From NCBI GenBank assembly GCA_902622545.1, contig CACNQD010000002.1, positions 62,001 through 126,000 of the forward strand: a stretch of 64,000 bases of DNA, given 5' to 3'. Source of the stretch: an uncultured Pelagibacteraceae bacterium. Its GTDB lineage: Bacteria > Pseudomonadota > Alphaproteobacteria > Pelagibacterales > Pelagibacteraceae. Each line of letters opens with the position of its first letter. Within the stretch, counting starts at the first letter, position 1. Shown here piece after piece: positions 49,094 to 59,099 of this stretch. Under the pieces are notes generated by a model. It had not been told where the DNA came from. It made no database searches and worked only from the letters and a program-made list of their open reading frames with translations. A program made the translations under genes and the position numbers.

Positions 49094-49860
49094 TAATTTT
49101 CGTAACTAGTATTGTTTTTAATTTTTAAGTTCTTTTTAACCAATTTTATGCCTTTGATCCAAAGTTTTAATGCCTCATAATGTATTGCTGAAATTATTTT
49201 GAGGGTCATTAAAGGATGTTTTAAATAAGATATAAGCAGATTTTTTGAGGTTAATTTTACTCTTTCGCCATCTTGTGAAGCAAATAATAGTTTTCCCTCT
49301 TTGTCTCTCTGATCGATAATTACCGAGAGTCTTTCATTGGGAATCATCACTTTAAAAAAATATTTTGATTCTAAATCCATAAAAGGTGATACATAAAATT
49401 TTTTTTTACAATTATTAAAGATCTGTTTATTTTTTATATCAATTTTAAAGACATAAGTATGTTGTTCCCCAAAAGTATTTTTAACCTCGTATAATATTGC
49501 TATTGGGTTTGAATCTGTATCGTAGATAAAAAAAATACTCAATGGATTAAAAACATACCCGAATATTCTTGGATAGCATAATATTTTAATTTTAATATTT
49601 ATTGTAGAAATATTTTTTTTTTGTAATACATGAATTAACCAATCTTTAATTGATGAGCCATTTCTATAACCATGGTCTTTATCATAAAAACTTAAAATAT
49701 TAAATTTATTGTATGAAAAAAAAGGAATTTTCTGATCAAGTTCATTTATTTCATCGAGATCTAAGAAAAGAGAAAAAACGCTATATTTAAAAAAATGTTT
49801 CTTAGGTTTAAATCTTTTATGAATTACGCTACCAGTATAAATACAAGAATTATTGATCAT
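49093..49860 (-). CDS. DUF1365 protein
   Basis: CIYTGSVIHKRFKPKKHFFKYSVF, GYVFNPLSIFFIYD, KNTFGEQHTYVF. Confidence 0.9.
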   Translation of the reverse strand: MINNSCIYTGSVIHKRFKPKKHFFKYSVFSLFLDLDEINELDQKIPFFSYNKFNILSFYDKDHGYRNGSSIKDWLIHVLQKKNISTINIKIKILCYPRIFGYVFNPLSIFFIYDTDSNPIAILYEVKNTFGEQHTYVFKIDIKNKQIFNNCKKKFYVSPFMDLESKYFFKVMIPNERLSVIIDQRDKEGKLLFASQDGERVKLTSKNLLISYLKHPLMTLKIISAIHYEALKLWIKGIKLVKKNLKIKNNTSYEN

Positions 49861-51088
49861 TCAAAAATTTAATCACTTCTAATGTAGATTTAATGCCATC
49901 TTCATGAAACCCATAACCAAAGTAACTACCACAAAATAATATATTTTTTTTATTTTGTATCAAATGTAAATTTTCCTGATTTTTTAGTGTATTATGATCA
50001 TAATAAGGGTGAGTAAATTCAACTTTTTTTATTATCTTATCTGTATTAATCTTTTCAAAAGGATTTAGAGTTAAAAAAATATTTTTATTTATTTTGAAAT
50101 TTTGAAGTAAATTTAACCAATAAGTCACAGAACTATTTTTTTTAGAAATTGATGTATTCCACGCACACCAATTAAATCTTTTTTGAGGCATAACTACTTC
50201 ATCTGAGTGAATTATGGCTAAATTTTTTTTATATTGAAAACTCCCTAAAATTTTAGCTTCTTCTTCAGATTTGTCTTCTATCATTTTTTTTGCTTCATCA
50301 GCATGAGTAGCAATAATAACTTTATCGTAATCAAAATATTCGTTTTCTGAACCATAAAAAACTCGCACAAAATTTGAAATTCTTTTAATTTTCTCAATTT
50401 TGTAATTTTTAAAATGTTCACCGCTAATTTTTTCTATTACTTTATTTACATATTGTCTGCTTCTGTTTTTTACTGTGTACCACTGTGGTCTTTTACGTAA
50501 ATTAAATAGACCATGATTTTGAAAAAACTTCATAAAAAATTTAATTGGCATTTTTTTTGCATCATAGGGTGGCATTGACCAAATTGCGGATACCATAGGA
50601 ATTAAATGGTAATTAATAAAATATTCGGAATGTTTTTCATTAATTAGATATTCACCAAGACTTATATCTTTATTAAATTCATTTAATTTAGAACTTTTTT
50701 TATAAAATTTTAATATTTCTAAAAACATTTTAAAAAAATCAAAATTAAATAAGTTTTTTTTATGCGAAAAAATTCCTTTTAATCCTTTTCCACAATACTC
50801 TAAATTTATGTCTTTAGACATAAATGATAAGCTCATATTGCTTTTTTCTATGTCCACGTCTATTTCTTTAAAAAAATTAATTAAATTTGGATATGTTTTT
50901 TTATTAAAAACAATAAAACCAATATCTGCATGAATTTTATTTATATCTTCATTTAATTTAATATCAATTGTGTGAGAGTGTCCTCCAAAACGATCTTCTT
51001 TTTCAAATAAATCAACTTTATATTTTTTTGATAAAAAATATGCAGCACTAAGTCCCGAAATACCTGAGCCAATAACTGCAACTTTCAT
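49850..51088 (-). CDS. NAD(P)/FAD-dependent oxidoreductase, COG2907-type
   Basis: KVAVIGSGISGLSAAYFLSKKYKVDLFEKEDRFGGHSHTIDI; SAIWSMPPYDAKKMPIKFFMKFFQNHGL; FCGSYFGYGFHEDGIKS. Confidence 0.9.
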   Translation of the reverse strand: MKVAVIGSGISGLSAAYFLSKKYKVDLFEKEDRFGGHSHTIDIKLNEDINKIHADIGFIVFNKKTYPNLINFFKEIDVDIEKSNMSLSFMSKDINLEYCGKGLKGIFSHKKNLFNFDFFKMFLEILKFYKKSSKLNEFNKDISLGEYLINEKHSEYFINYHLIPMVSAIWSMPPYDAKKMPIKFFMKFFQNHGLFNLRKRPQWYTVKNRSRQYVNKVIEKISGEHFKNYKIEKIKRISNFVRVFYGSENEYFDYDKVIIATHADEAKKMIEDKSEEEAKILGSFQYKKNLAIIHSDEVVMPQKRFNWCAWNTSISKKNSSVTYWLNLLQNFKINKNIFLTLNPFEKINTDKIIKKVEFTHPYYDHNTLKNQENLHLIQNKKNILFCGSYFGYGFHEDGIKSTLEVIKFLNDQ

Positions 51089-51093
51089 TAATT

Positions 51094-53964
51094 TTAAGCT
51101 GCGTCTTCTTTAAATTCATCCATACTTGGACAAGTACAGAATATATTTTTATCTCCATATACGTTATCTACTCTAGCAACAGGTGGCCAAAATTTATTGC
51201 TTTTCAAATATTTAGATGGGTAAGCTGCCTCTTCACGTGTATATTTATGGCTCCATTTATCAGACGAGAGCTCTAAATCTGTGTGAGGTGCATTCTTTAT
51301 AGGATTGTCTATTTTATCAAATTTACCAGATTTTATATTATCAATTTCAGATTTGATCTTAATAAGCGTATCACAGAATCTATTTATCTCTCTCAAATTT
51401 TCACTCTCAGTTGGTTCTATCATCATAGTGCCAGCGACAGGCCAGGACATAGTTGGTGCATGAAAACCGTAATCAATTAATCTTTTCGCAATATCTTCTT
51501 CTGTTATTCCTGTTTCTGATTTTATATTTCTAATATCAATAATACATTCGTGTGCCACATTACCATTTGACCCTTTATACAAAATTGGAAAGTGATCTTT
51601 TAATCTATGAGCGATATAATTTGCATTCAATATCGCAACTTGAGTAGCAAGCTTTAATCCTGCTGATCCCATCATTTTAATATACATCCAAGAAATTGAT
51701 AAAATGCTTGAACTTCCCCAAGGCGCTGCGGAAACTGCTCCAATTCCAGATGTTGGTCCACAATCTTTTATTACTGGGTGGTTGGGCAAGTATACTTGTA
51801 GATGTCTTTTACAAGCAATGGGTCCCATTCCAGGTCCTCCTCCACCATGAGGAATACAAAACGTTTTGTGTAAGTTAATATGACAAACGTCTGGACCAAA
51901 ATTTCCTGGTTTAGCAATTCCCACTAATGCATTTAGATTTGCGCCATCCATATAAACCTGACCACCATGTTTATGAACTAACTCACAAATATCTGATATT
52001 TTTTCTTCAAACACTCCATGAGTGGAAGGGTAAGTTACCATTAATGCCCCAAGGTTTTCAGAATGTTGCTCTGCTTTTTTCTTTAAGTCATCAAAATCAA
52101 CATTTCCTTCTTTATCACAATTAACAACAACAACTTTCATTCCAGCCATTTGTGCGCTTGCTGGATTAGTACCATGTGCTGAACTTGGAATTAAACATAT
52201 GTTCCGATTGGCCTCATCTCTATCTAAATGATATTTTCGGATAACCATTAATCCTGCATATTCACCCTGAGCACCTGCATTAGGTTGAAGTGAAACACCT
52301 GAAAAACCAGTTATGGAACGCAACCAATTTTTTAGATCAGTAAATAGATCTCTGAATCCTTCCATTTGTTCAATTGGGACAAATGGATGAGGTTCTGCAA
52401 ACTCTTTCCATGAAATTGGGATCATCTCAGCGGCAGCATTTAGCTTCATTGTACATGAACCAAGTGCAATCATTGTTCTATTCAATGCTATATCTTTATC
52501 TTCTAATCTTTTTAAATATCTCAACATTTCAGTTTCAGAATGGTATGAATTGAAAACTGGATGTTCTAAATATTTTGAGGTTCTCAATAAGTTTTTTGGA
52601 AGATTAGGTAAACTTACCGAGGGATCTTCTTTTTTGATTGATTCTGCTGCGTTAAAAATTTTTAACAGTTGATTTACTCTATAAACATTCTTTCTTTCAT
52701 CAAAAGAAACTGCAAGCATATCAGAATTTACTTTACGTATATTAACTTTTTGATTTAAAGCATTTTTATAAATTTGATCAGTTTTTTCTTTAGTAATAAT
52801 TGTAACAGTATCAAAAAAATAATTAGAATAAAGTTCATATCCAGACTGTTTTATTTTATCGGCAAAACTTTTTGCTAATTGTGATACTCTTTCAGAAATG
52901 TTCTTAATTCCATCTGGGCCATGATAAATAGTATATGCTGCTGATACAATTGCTAATAAAGCTTGGGCAGTACAAATGTTGCTTGTCGCTTTGTCTCTTC
53001 TGATATGTTGCTCTCTAGTTTGTAAGGACAATCTGTATGCCTTATTACCATGTCTATCAACTGACACACCAACAATTCTTCCGGGCATTGATCTTTTGTA
53101 CTCATCTTTTGTTGCAAAAAATGCTGCGTGTGGACCTCCATATCCCATTGGAATACCAAATCTTTGTGAGCTTCCTACTGCTATATCAGCACCAAGTTCT
53201 CTAGGTGTTTTTAATTTTGCTAATGCTAACAAATCACAAGCTAATACAGCCTTACCATTCTTTTTATGAATTTTGCTAATTGCTTCACTGGGGTCCTTAA
53301 TATCTCCTAAAGTTCCAGGATATTGTAAAATTCCACAAACTAAATCTTCTTTTATCTGGTCTAGAACCTCATCTTCTTTACCAACCAATACTTTTAAACC
53401 CATTGGTTCAGCTCTAGTTTGAATTACATTTATTGTTTGAGGATGACAATCCTCAGATACAAAAACTAAATTACTATCTTTTTTGTTCAATCTGTGACTT
53501 AGGCCCATAGCCTCCGCTGCTGCTGTGCCCTCATCTAATAAAGAAGCATTAGCAATATCCATTCCTGTGAAGTCAACGATCATTTGTTGAAAATTTAATA
53601 GCATCTCAAGCCTTCCTTGGGCTACTTCTGGCTGATAAGGCGTATATGAAGTATACCAACCTGGATTTTCTAATATATTTCTTAAAATTACATAAGGTGT
53701 ATACGTTCCGTAATAACCCATACCAATAAAGTTTGAGTAAACTTGATTTTTTTTTGAAATTGCTCTTAATTTTCTCAAAGCTTCATATTCTGAATTTGAC
53801 TCACCAATGTTAAGTTCACCATTAAATTTTATTTTTTCTGGTACTGTGCTGTCAATTAAATCATCTAGTGATTGGTAATTTAATTCTTTTAACATTTTTG
53901 ATTGATCTTCTTTAGAAGGTCCAATGTGTCTCTTTAAAAAATCTTTTTCTGAATTTGGTAACAT
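51094..53964 (-). CDS. gcvP: Glycine dehydrogenase (decarboxylating), P protein
   Basis: RHIGPS, SLLDEGTAAAEAM, SSAHGTNPASAQMAGM, NLHKTFCIPHGGGGPGMGPI. Confidence 0.98.
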   Translation of the reverse strand: MLPNSEKDFLKRHIGPSKEDQSKMLKELNYQSLDDLIDSTVPEKIKFNGELNIGESNSEYEALRKLRAISKKNQVYSNFIGMGYYGTYTPYVILRNILENPGWYTSYTPYQPEVAQGRLEMLLNFQQMIVDFTGMDIANASLLDEGTAAAEAMGLSHRLNKKDSNLVFVSEDCHPQTINVIQTRAEPMGLKVLVGKEDEVLDQIKEDLVCGILQYPGTLGDIKDPSEAISKIHKKNGKAVLACDLLALAKLKTPRELGADIAVGSSQRFGIPMGYGGPHAAFFATKDEYKRSMPGRIVGVSVDRHGNKAYRLSLQTREQHIRRDKATSNICTAQALLAIVSAAYTIYHGPDGIKNISERVSQLAKSFADKIKQSGYELYSNYFFDTVTIITKEKTDQIYKNALNQKVNIRKVNSDMLAVSFDERKNVYRVNQLLKIFNAAESIKKEDPSVSLPNLPKNLLRTSKYLEHPVFNSYHSETEMLRYLKRLEDKDIALNRTMIALGSCTMKLNAAAEMIPISWKEFAEPHPFVPIEQMEGFRDLFTDLKNWLRSITGFSGVSLQPNAGAQGEYAGLMVIRKYHLDRDEANRNICLIPSSAHGTNPASAQMAGMKVVVVNCDKEGNVDFDDLKKKAEQHSENLGALMVTYPSTHGVFEEKISDICELVHKHGGQVYMDGANLNALVGIAKPGNFGPDVCHINLHKTFCIPHGGGGPGMGPIACKRHLQVYLPNHPVIKDCGPTSGIGAVSAAPWGSSSILSISWMYIKMMGSAGLKLATQVAILNANYIAHRLKDHFPILYKGSNGNVAHECIIDIRNIKSETGITEEDIAKRLIDYGFHAPTMSWPVAGTMMIEPTESENLREINRFCDTLIKIKSEIDNIKSGKFDKIDNPIKNAPHTDLELSSDKWSHKYTREEAAYPSKYLKSNKFWPPVARVDNVYGDKNIFCTCPSMDEFKEDAA

Positions 53965-54344
53965 TATGCTGATGTCTCCTTTGCAAATTTATCGTACTCT
54001 TCTTTATTCATAAGAGTATCGAGTTCTGATTTATCTTTTAACTTTAATTTAAAAAACCATGCTCCACCTTCCGGGTCAGCATTGATTTTTGATGGATCAT
54101 CAACAATTGATTGATTAATTTCTACAACCTCACCACTTACTGGAGTATATACATCGCTAGCGGCTTTTGTTGACTCTACCACCCCAGCAGTTCCGTCTTT
54201 TTCAACATTAGATCCTTTCTCAGGTAATTCAGCAAAAACTATGTCACCTAACATTTCAGTTGCATGTTTTGTAATTCCAATAGTTCCAACTTCCCCATCT
54301 AATGTAATCCATTCATGTTCTTTTGAAAATTTTGTATTAGACAT
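53964..54344 (-). CDS. gcvH: Glycine cleavage system H protein
   Basis: [55 protein letters not shown] lipoylation site. Confidence 0.97.
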   Translation of the reverse strand: MSNTKFSKEHEWITLDGEVGTIGITKHATEMLGDIVFAELPEKGSNVEKDGTAGVVESTKAASDVYTPVSGEVVEINQSIVDDPSKINADPEGGAWFFKLKLKDKSELDTLMNKEEYDKFAKETSA

Positions 54345-55440
54345 TAGCTTCTCCTTTCACATAACTTTTTTTATAAAATGGTAAATCACAAACATTGGCA
54401 GGTACTTTTTTTCCTCTTACTTCTAAGAAAACTTTTGTATCTGTTTTAGAGTGAGAATTTGAAATATAACCCATCGCGATAGATGCATTAACACTTGGTC
54501 CAAATGTTCCGCTTGTAACTTTTCCAATCTCATTGTCTTTTTCATCAAAAATTTTTGTTGACTCTCTTGCTATAACTCTAGTCTCTGGTTTGATACCTAC
54601 TCTTAATTTTGACACACCTTCTTCAATTTGTTTTTTTATTTCTTGTGACCCTATAAAATTATCATTGATTCTGTTTTTTGAAATAGCCCACTTTAAATTT
54701 GCTTCAACTGGACTGGTATTTTCATTTATGTCATGACCGTACAAGCACAATCCTGCCTCTAATCTTAAAGTATCTCTTGCAGCTAAACCAATTAAAGTTG
54801 AACCTTTTAGAATTAATTCTTCTACAAAAGAGATTGCAACTTTGTTAGGTAATGATATTTCAAAGCCATCTTCACCTGTATATCCAGATCTTGTTATAAA
54901 AATTTCATTATTTTTAAAAGAAAAGTTTCCTCCATTCATGAATTTTAATTTTGATACATTTGAAACTACATTTTCAAGAATTGTTTTAGACTCTGGACCT
55001 TGTATCGCTATAAGAGATAAATCATTGTTCATATCCAAATTTTGATCATTCAATTTATTTTTAATAATCTGAAGATCGTTTTGTTTACACGCAGCATTTA
55101 AAATAATCATGTACTGATCTTTCATCCTAGTAATAATAAGATCATCATATATTCCGCCATTCTCTTTCATTAAAAACGAATACTTGCTTTGATTAATTTT
55201 TAAATTTTTAAGGTCAGTCGGCAAAATTTCTTGAAGCTTATCTGTTATGTCATCACTGTATTTAATAAATAACTGCCCCATATGAGAAACATCAAAAATC
55301 CCAGACTTATTTCTTGTAATATTATGTTCTTTTACAATTCCTTCAGAATATTGAATCGGCATACTATAGCCAGCAAACTCAACGAATTTAGCGTTGTGCT
55401 TTTTATGTAATTCGTATAGTGCAGTTTTTTTTACATTCAT
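54337..55440 (-). CDS. gcvT: Aminomethyltransferase, T protein
   Basis: [56 protein letters not shown]. Confidence 0.96.
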   Translation of the reverse strand: MNVKKTALYELHKKHNAKFVEFAGYSMPIQYSEGIVKEHNITRNKSGIFDVSHMGQLFIKYSDDITDKLQEILPTDLKNLKINQSKYSFLMKENGGIYDDLIITRMKDQYMIILNAACKQNDLQIIKNKLNDQNLDMNNDLSLIAIQGPESKTILENVVSNVSKLKFMNGGNFSFKNNEIFITRSGYTGEDGFEISLPNKVAISFVEELILKGSTLIGLAARDTLRLEAGLCLYGHDINENTSPVEANLKWAISKNRINDNFIGSQEIKKQIEEGVSKLRVGIKPETRVIARESTKIFDEKDNEIGKVTSGTFGPSVNASIAMGYISNSHSKTDTKVFLEVRGKKVPANVCDLPFYKKSYVKGEANV

Positions 55441-55451
55441 ATTAACTCTTC

Positions 55452-55600
55452 AAAACCCCCTCTGTCGGTGTGCCTGAGAGATTTTGGCTCCTTCGGCGAG
55501 AATTTATCTCTTTCCAGAGTTAATATGTACGGTCCTTTTGCCTGAGAGTTTCCGGGGTGGTTGCTCCTTCGGCGCTACAAATACGTAGTCTCTCCCGTAT
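55452..55600 (-). promoter_or_regulatory. Tandem (two-aptamer) glycine riboswitch upstream of gcvT
   Basis: Minus strand: GGGAGAGACTACG...GCGCCGAAGGAGCAACCACCCCGGAAACTCTCAGGCAAAAGGACCGTAC, then CTCTGGAAAGAG...CTCGCCGAAGGAGCCAAAATCTCTCAGGCACACCGACAGAGGGGG; both carry the GCCGAAGGAGC and CTCTCAGGCA glycine-aptamer signatures. Confidence 0.95.
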
Positions 55601-55702
55601 ATTTGTTAACTAGCATATAAATTAACAAAAAGATAGATAAAAAATATATTATAAAATCTTAGTAAATAAGGTTAATAATGGCATGAAAATTATAATAAAT
55701 TT

Positions 55703-56197
55703 TTATTCATCCATATAATTAAAGTTTATTACAACCCGTCTGAGCGAATCTGTGCAGTCTACCCCGCAATGTAGAGTTCTACCATCAAATACTACTGCTC
55801 TATTTGCCCTGCTTTCAACTTTTTTACCATTTTCAAACTTAGTGGAGCCATTATTAGTATTACAATAAAAAACTGCAGTCTTAAATTTTTCTTCATCTTT
55901 CCTCGTAACATCTATATGCATTTCAGATTCAATATTTTCTTTTTTTTTAAATGTTTTATTAGCTTTAATTCTTATAACTTTTTTCATGTTTAGTTTGCTT
56001 AAAAAAGGATCTAAAATAGTCACAAATTTAGACACAACCTTGCCTGATAATATAAAATTATGGCAAAACTGAAAATTTCCGTCTCCAGACTTAACTTTAT
56101 CGGGCAAGAAATACCATGGGAATTCAGGGCCCATTAGTACATCATTTAATTTTTTAAACTCTTCTGGACTTAACAGATTATCAACAACTTTTACCAT
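55703..56197 (-). CDS. 2-oxoglutarate/Fe(II)-dependent oxygenase-like protein
   Basis: MHIDV...FENGKKVESRANRAVVFDGRTLHCGVDCTDSLRRVVINFNY (HxD...H...R pattern). Confidence 0.7.
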   Translation of the reverse strand: MVKVVDNLLSPEEFKKLNDVLMGPEFPWYFLPDKVKSGDGNFQFCHNFILSGKVVSKFVTILDPFLSKLNMKKVIRIKANKTFKKKENIESEMHIDVTRKDEEKFKTAVFYCNTNNGSTKFENGKKVESRANRAVVFDGRTLHCGVDCTDSLRRVVINFNYMDE

Positions 56198-56234
56198 AAT
56201 ATAATTTAAGAATTTTTTTTTTAGAAGTCAATTT

Positions 56235-57110
56235 TTAAACTATTTGTGAATTTTCTTTTTTTTTCATAAATAAGAATTGTAACAAAACTGCAAATATAAT
56301 TACACTTCCTCCTATTAAAACAGTCATTGGAGGATTTTCGTTAGCAAACATCCATGCCCATAATGGACCTAATACAGCTTCGGTGATCATGATAATTCCC
56401 ACTACTGCTGAAGGGGTATTTCTTGCACCTATCGTGATAAATATAAAACCTAAACCTAATTGAAAAAAACCTGCTAAAAAGCCTAAAAAAATATCGTGAT
56501 ATGAAATATTAATTTTTCCAGCTATTAAATAGCCAACAATCATTGCTACAATACCTGCTATCAACTGTAACGGGATCATGTCTACATTTGGATATTTACG
56601 AATAATTAAAATCAAAATAGCAAAAGATATTGGCATTATAAAAGCGGCCAGGTTACCTGTCATCTGACCAGGCGATAATGAAGAGCCGATCATTAGAATT
56701 ACACCTACTATTGCTAAAAATATTGAAATTAAAGTTATTTTAGAAATTTTCTCTTTAAGAAAAATGTAACCAAATATCGCTAAAAATAAAATTTGAGTTT
56801 GAATTATGAAATTTGTATTTGCAACAGTTGTATTATACATAGCAAACACATATCCACAAAATCCAGATGATAATACAATTCCACCAATTAAACCGGGTAA
56901 ACCTGATTGTTTAAAAGCATACAAAACTTTTGTTTTGTAAGTTAAAAGTAAAAATATAGTAACAATAAATATAAAAAATAAAGATCTCCAAAATAGAATT
57001 TGCCAAAGTGTTGCGCCTTCAAATGACTTTACGATAAGTCCACCAAAACTAAGGCTGCATGCTCCTAAAAATACTAAAAAGGGACCGGGTATTTTGTTTA
57101 TAAAATTCAC
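56235..57110 (-). CDS. EamA/DMT family transporter
   Basis: About 10 TM; FLGACSLSFGGLIVKSFEGATLWQILFWRSLFF. Confidence 0.86.
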   Translation of the reverse strand: MNFINKIPGPFLVFLGACSLSFGGLIVKSFEGATLWQILFWRSLFFIFIVTIFLLLTYKTKVLYAFKQSGLPGLIGGIVLSSGFCGYVFAMYNTTVANTNFIIQTQILFLAIFGYIFLKEKISKITLISIFLAIVGVILMIGSSLSPGQMTGNLAAFIMPISFAILILIIRKYPNVDMIPLQLIAGIVAMIVGYLIAGKINISYHDIFLGFLAGFFQLGLGFIFITIGARNTPSAVVGIIMITEAVLGPLWAWMFANENPPMTVLIGGSVIIFAVLLQFLFMKKKENSQIV

Positions 57111-57112
57111 TA

Positions 57113-58684
57113 TTACTCTAACTCAATTGTGCTTGGAGGTTTTGAGGTTACATCATAAACAACCCTATTTATACCTTTAATATTATTGATTATTTTATTA
57201 GACACATTTTGCATAAACTTTTTTGAAAAATCAAAGTAGTCTGCTGTCATTCCATCTGATGAAGTTATAGCCCTTAAAAGACAAATATAATCGTAAGTTC
57301 TATTGTCACCCATAACGCCAACAGTTTTTACTGGCAATAATGCAGCGTAGGCCTGCCAAATTTTGTTGTATAAATTTTCTTTTTTTAACTCATTTATGAA
57401 ATAATGATCTGCTTCTTTTAAAATCTTAATTTTTTCTTTTGTTATCTGTCCTGGCATCCGTATTGCTAGACCTGGTCCGGGAAAAGGATGGCGTGAAATT
57501 ATTTGTTTAGAAAGTTTAAGTTCTAATCCTAATTTTCTAACTTCATCTTTAAACAAAAGTCTTAAAGGTTCAACTAACTTTAATTTCATTTTTTTTGGTA
57601 AACCCCCAACATTGTGATGAGACTTAATTTTTGATGTTTGTGAACCAGTTACAGATTTGCTTTCAATCAGATCCGGATATAAAGTTCCTTGAGCTAAAAA
57701 TTTAACATTTTTTATTTTTTTTGCATATTTTTCAAATATTTTAATAAATAAATTACCAATAATTTTTCTTTTCTTTTCTGGATCTTCAATATTTCTCAGT
57801 TTACTTAAAAATAGTTTTTCTGCATTTACATATATTAAATCAATTTTTAATTTTTTCTTAAAAGTATCAACTACTTGTCTTTCCTCATTTTTTCTTAAAA
57901 GGCCAGTATTTACAAAAATACATTTTAATTGTTTACCAACAGACATATTTAGTAGTTGTGCTACAACACTGCTATCTACTCCCCCAGACAAAGCGCATAT
58001 AACTTTATCTTTTCCAACCTGATTTTTAACTTTTTTTATTAGATTGTTTTTTTGATGTTTTGAGGACCAATTTTTTTTTGCTTTACAAATTTTAAATACA
58101 AAATTTTTAAGCAAGATCTTTCCCTTTGTTGTATGAGTTACCTCTGGATGAAACTGAACACCAAATCTTTTTAATTTAGAATTTTCGATAATTGTATACT
58201 TAGAATCCTTTGTTGAGGCAATTTTTTTAAAATTTTTTGGTATTTTTGTTACATGATCAGCATGGCTCATCCAAACATTATTTAGGTTTTTTTTATCAAA
58301 AAAATTCTTTGTTAAAATAGAATTTTTTGTTTTTCGAATCTTTGCTAAACCAAATTCTCTTGTTTTAGAACTTTTCACGTGTCCTCCGTAGAATTTAGAT
58401 ATAATTTGATGACCAAAACAAATACCTAATATTGGACAATCAAATGTAAAAATATTTTTATTTAATTTTATTTTCTTATTTTGGTAAACGTTTAATGGAC
58501 CACCAGAAAGAATAAGGCCAAATAATTCATTTTGATCTATATTTTTTAAATTCTTATGACTTATAATTTCTGAAAAAACACCAAGTTCTCTTATTCTTCT
58601 TGCAATTAATTGAGTAAATTGTGAGCCAAAATCTATTATAAGAATTTTTTTAAGCTTAGTTAGTCTTTTCATTATTTGCTTCAA
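57113..58684 (-). CDS. guaA: GMP synthase (glutamine-hydrolysing)
   Basis: [74 protein letters not shown]. Confidence 0.97.
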   Translation of the reverse strand: MKQIMKRLTKLKKILIIDFGSQFTQLIARRIRELGVFSEIISHKNLKNIDQNELFGLILSGGPLNVYQNKKIKLNKNIFTFDCPILGICFGHQIISKFYGGHVKSSKTREFGLAKIRKTKNSILTKNFFDKKNLNNVWMSHADHVTKIPKNFKKIASTKDSKYTIIENSKLKRFGVQFHPEVTHTTKGKILLKNFVFKICKAKKNWSSKHQKNNLIKKVKNQVGKDKVICALSGGVDSSVVAQLLNMSVGKQLKCIFVNTGLLRKNEERQVVDTFKKKLKIDLIYVNAEKLFLSKLRNIEDPEKKRKIIGNLFIKIFEKYAKKIKNVKFLAQGTLYPDLIESKSVTGSQTSKIKSHHNVGGLPKKMKLKLVEPLRLLFKDEVRKLGLELKLSKQIISRHPFPGPGLAIRMPGQITKEKIKILKEADHYFINELKKENLYNKIWQAYAALLPVKTVGVMGDNRTYDYICLLRAITSSDGMTADYFDFSKKFMQNVSNKIINNIKGINRVVYDVTSKPPSTIELE

Positions 58685-59099
58685 AATCTTGAAGAGACTT
58701 ACTTATTTCTGTTTTTTTATTGCACATTTTTTTGCAGACGCTTGTGAATCTGTTCATCAATGTGTTTGCTTTTTCAAAATTAGATCTATCTAATTGAATA
58801 TTAATCAACATATAAATTGCCTCTTCATTATTCGGCTCTAAAAGAAGAGTGGTGTCTAAATTTTTTTCTTCCTCCTCTTGATTTTCCTCAGTATTAAATA
58901 TTTTTGCTAAATAAAGGTAAGATTCAGCATTTTTTGGATTAAATACAATGTTTCTTTGAAATAAAAACTTCGACTTTTCATAATCTTTTTTTTCAAATTT
59001 TTTTTTTGCTTTTTCAAATAAATTATCAGCCGCACTTGCTGTAATACAATAGTTTATGCTGATGAAAATTATTAAAATAAATTTATTAATTAATTTCAT
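58656..59099 (-). CDS. Exported TPR-repeat protein
   Basis: Signal peptide; [30 protein letters not shown]...[20 protein letters not shown] pattern. Confidence 0.75.
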   Translation of the reverse strand: MKLINKFILIIFISINYCITASAADNLFEKAKKKFEKKDYEKSKFLFQRNIVFNPKNAESYLYLAKIFNTEENQEEEEKNLDTTLLLEPNNEEAIYMLINIQLDRSNFEKANTLMNRFTSVCKKMCNKKTEISKSLQDFEANNEKTN

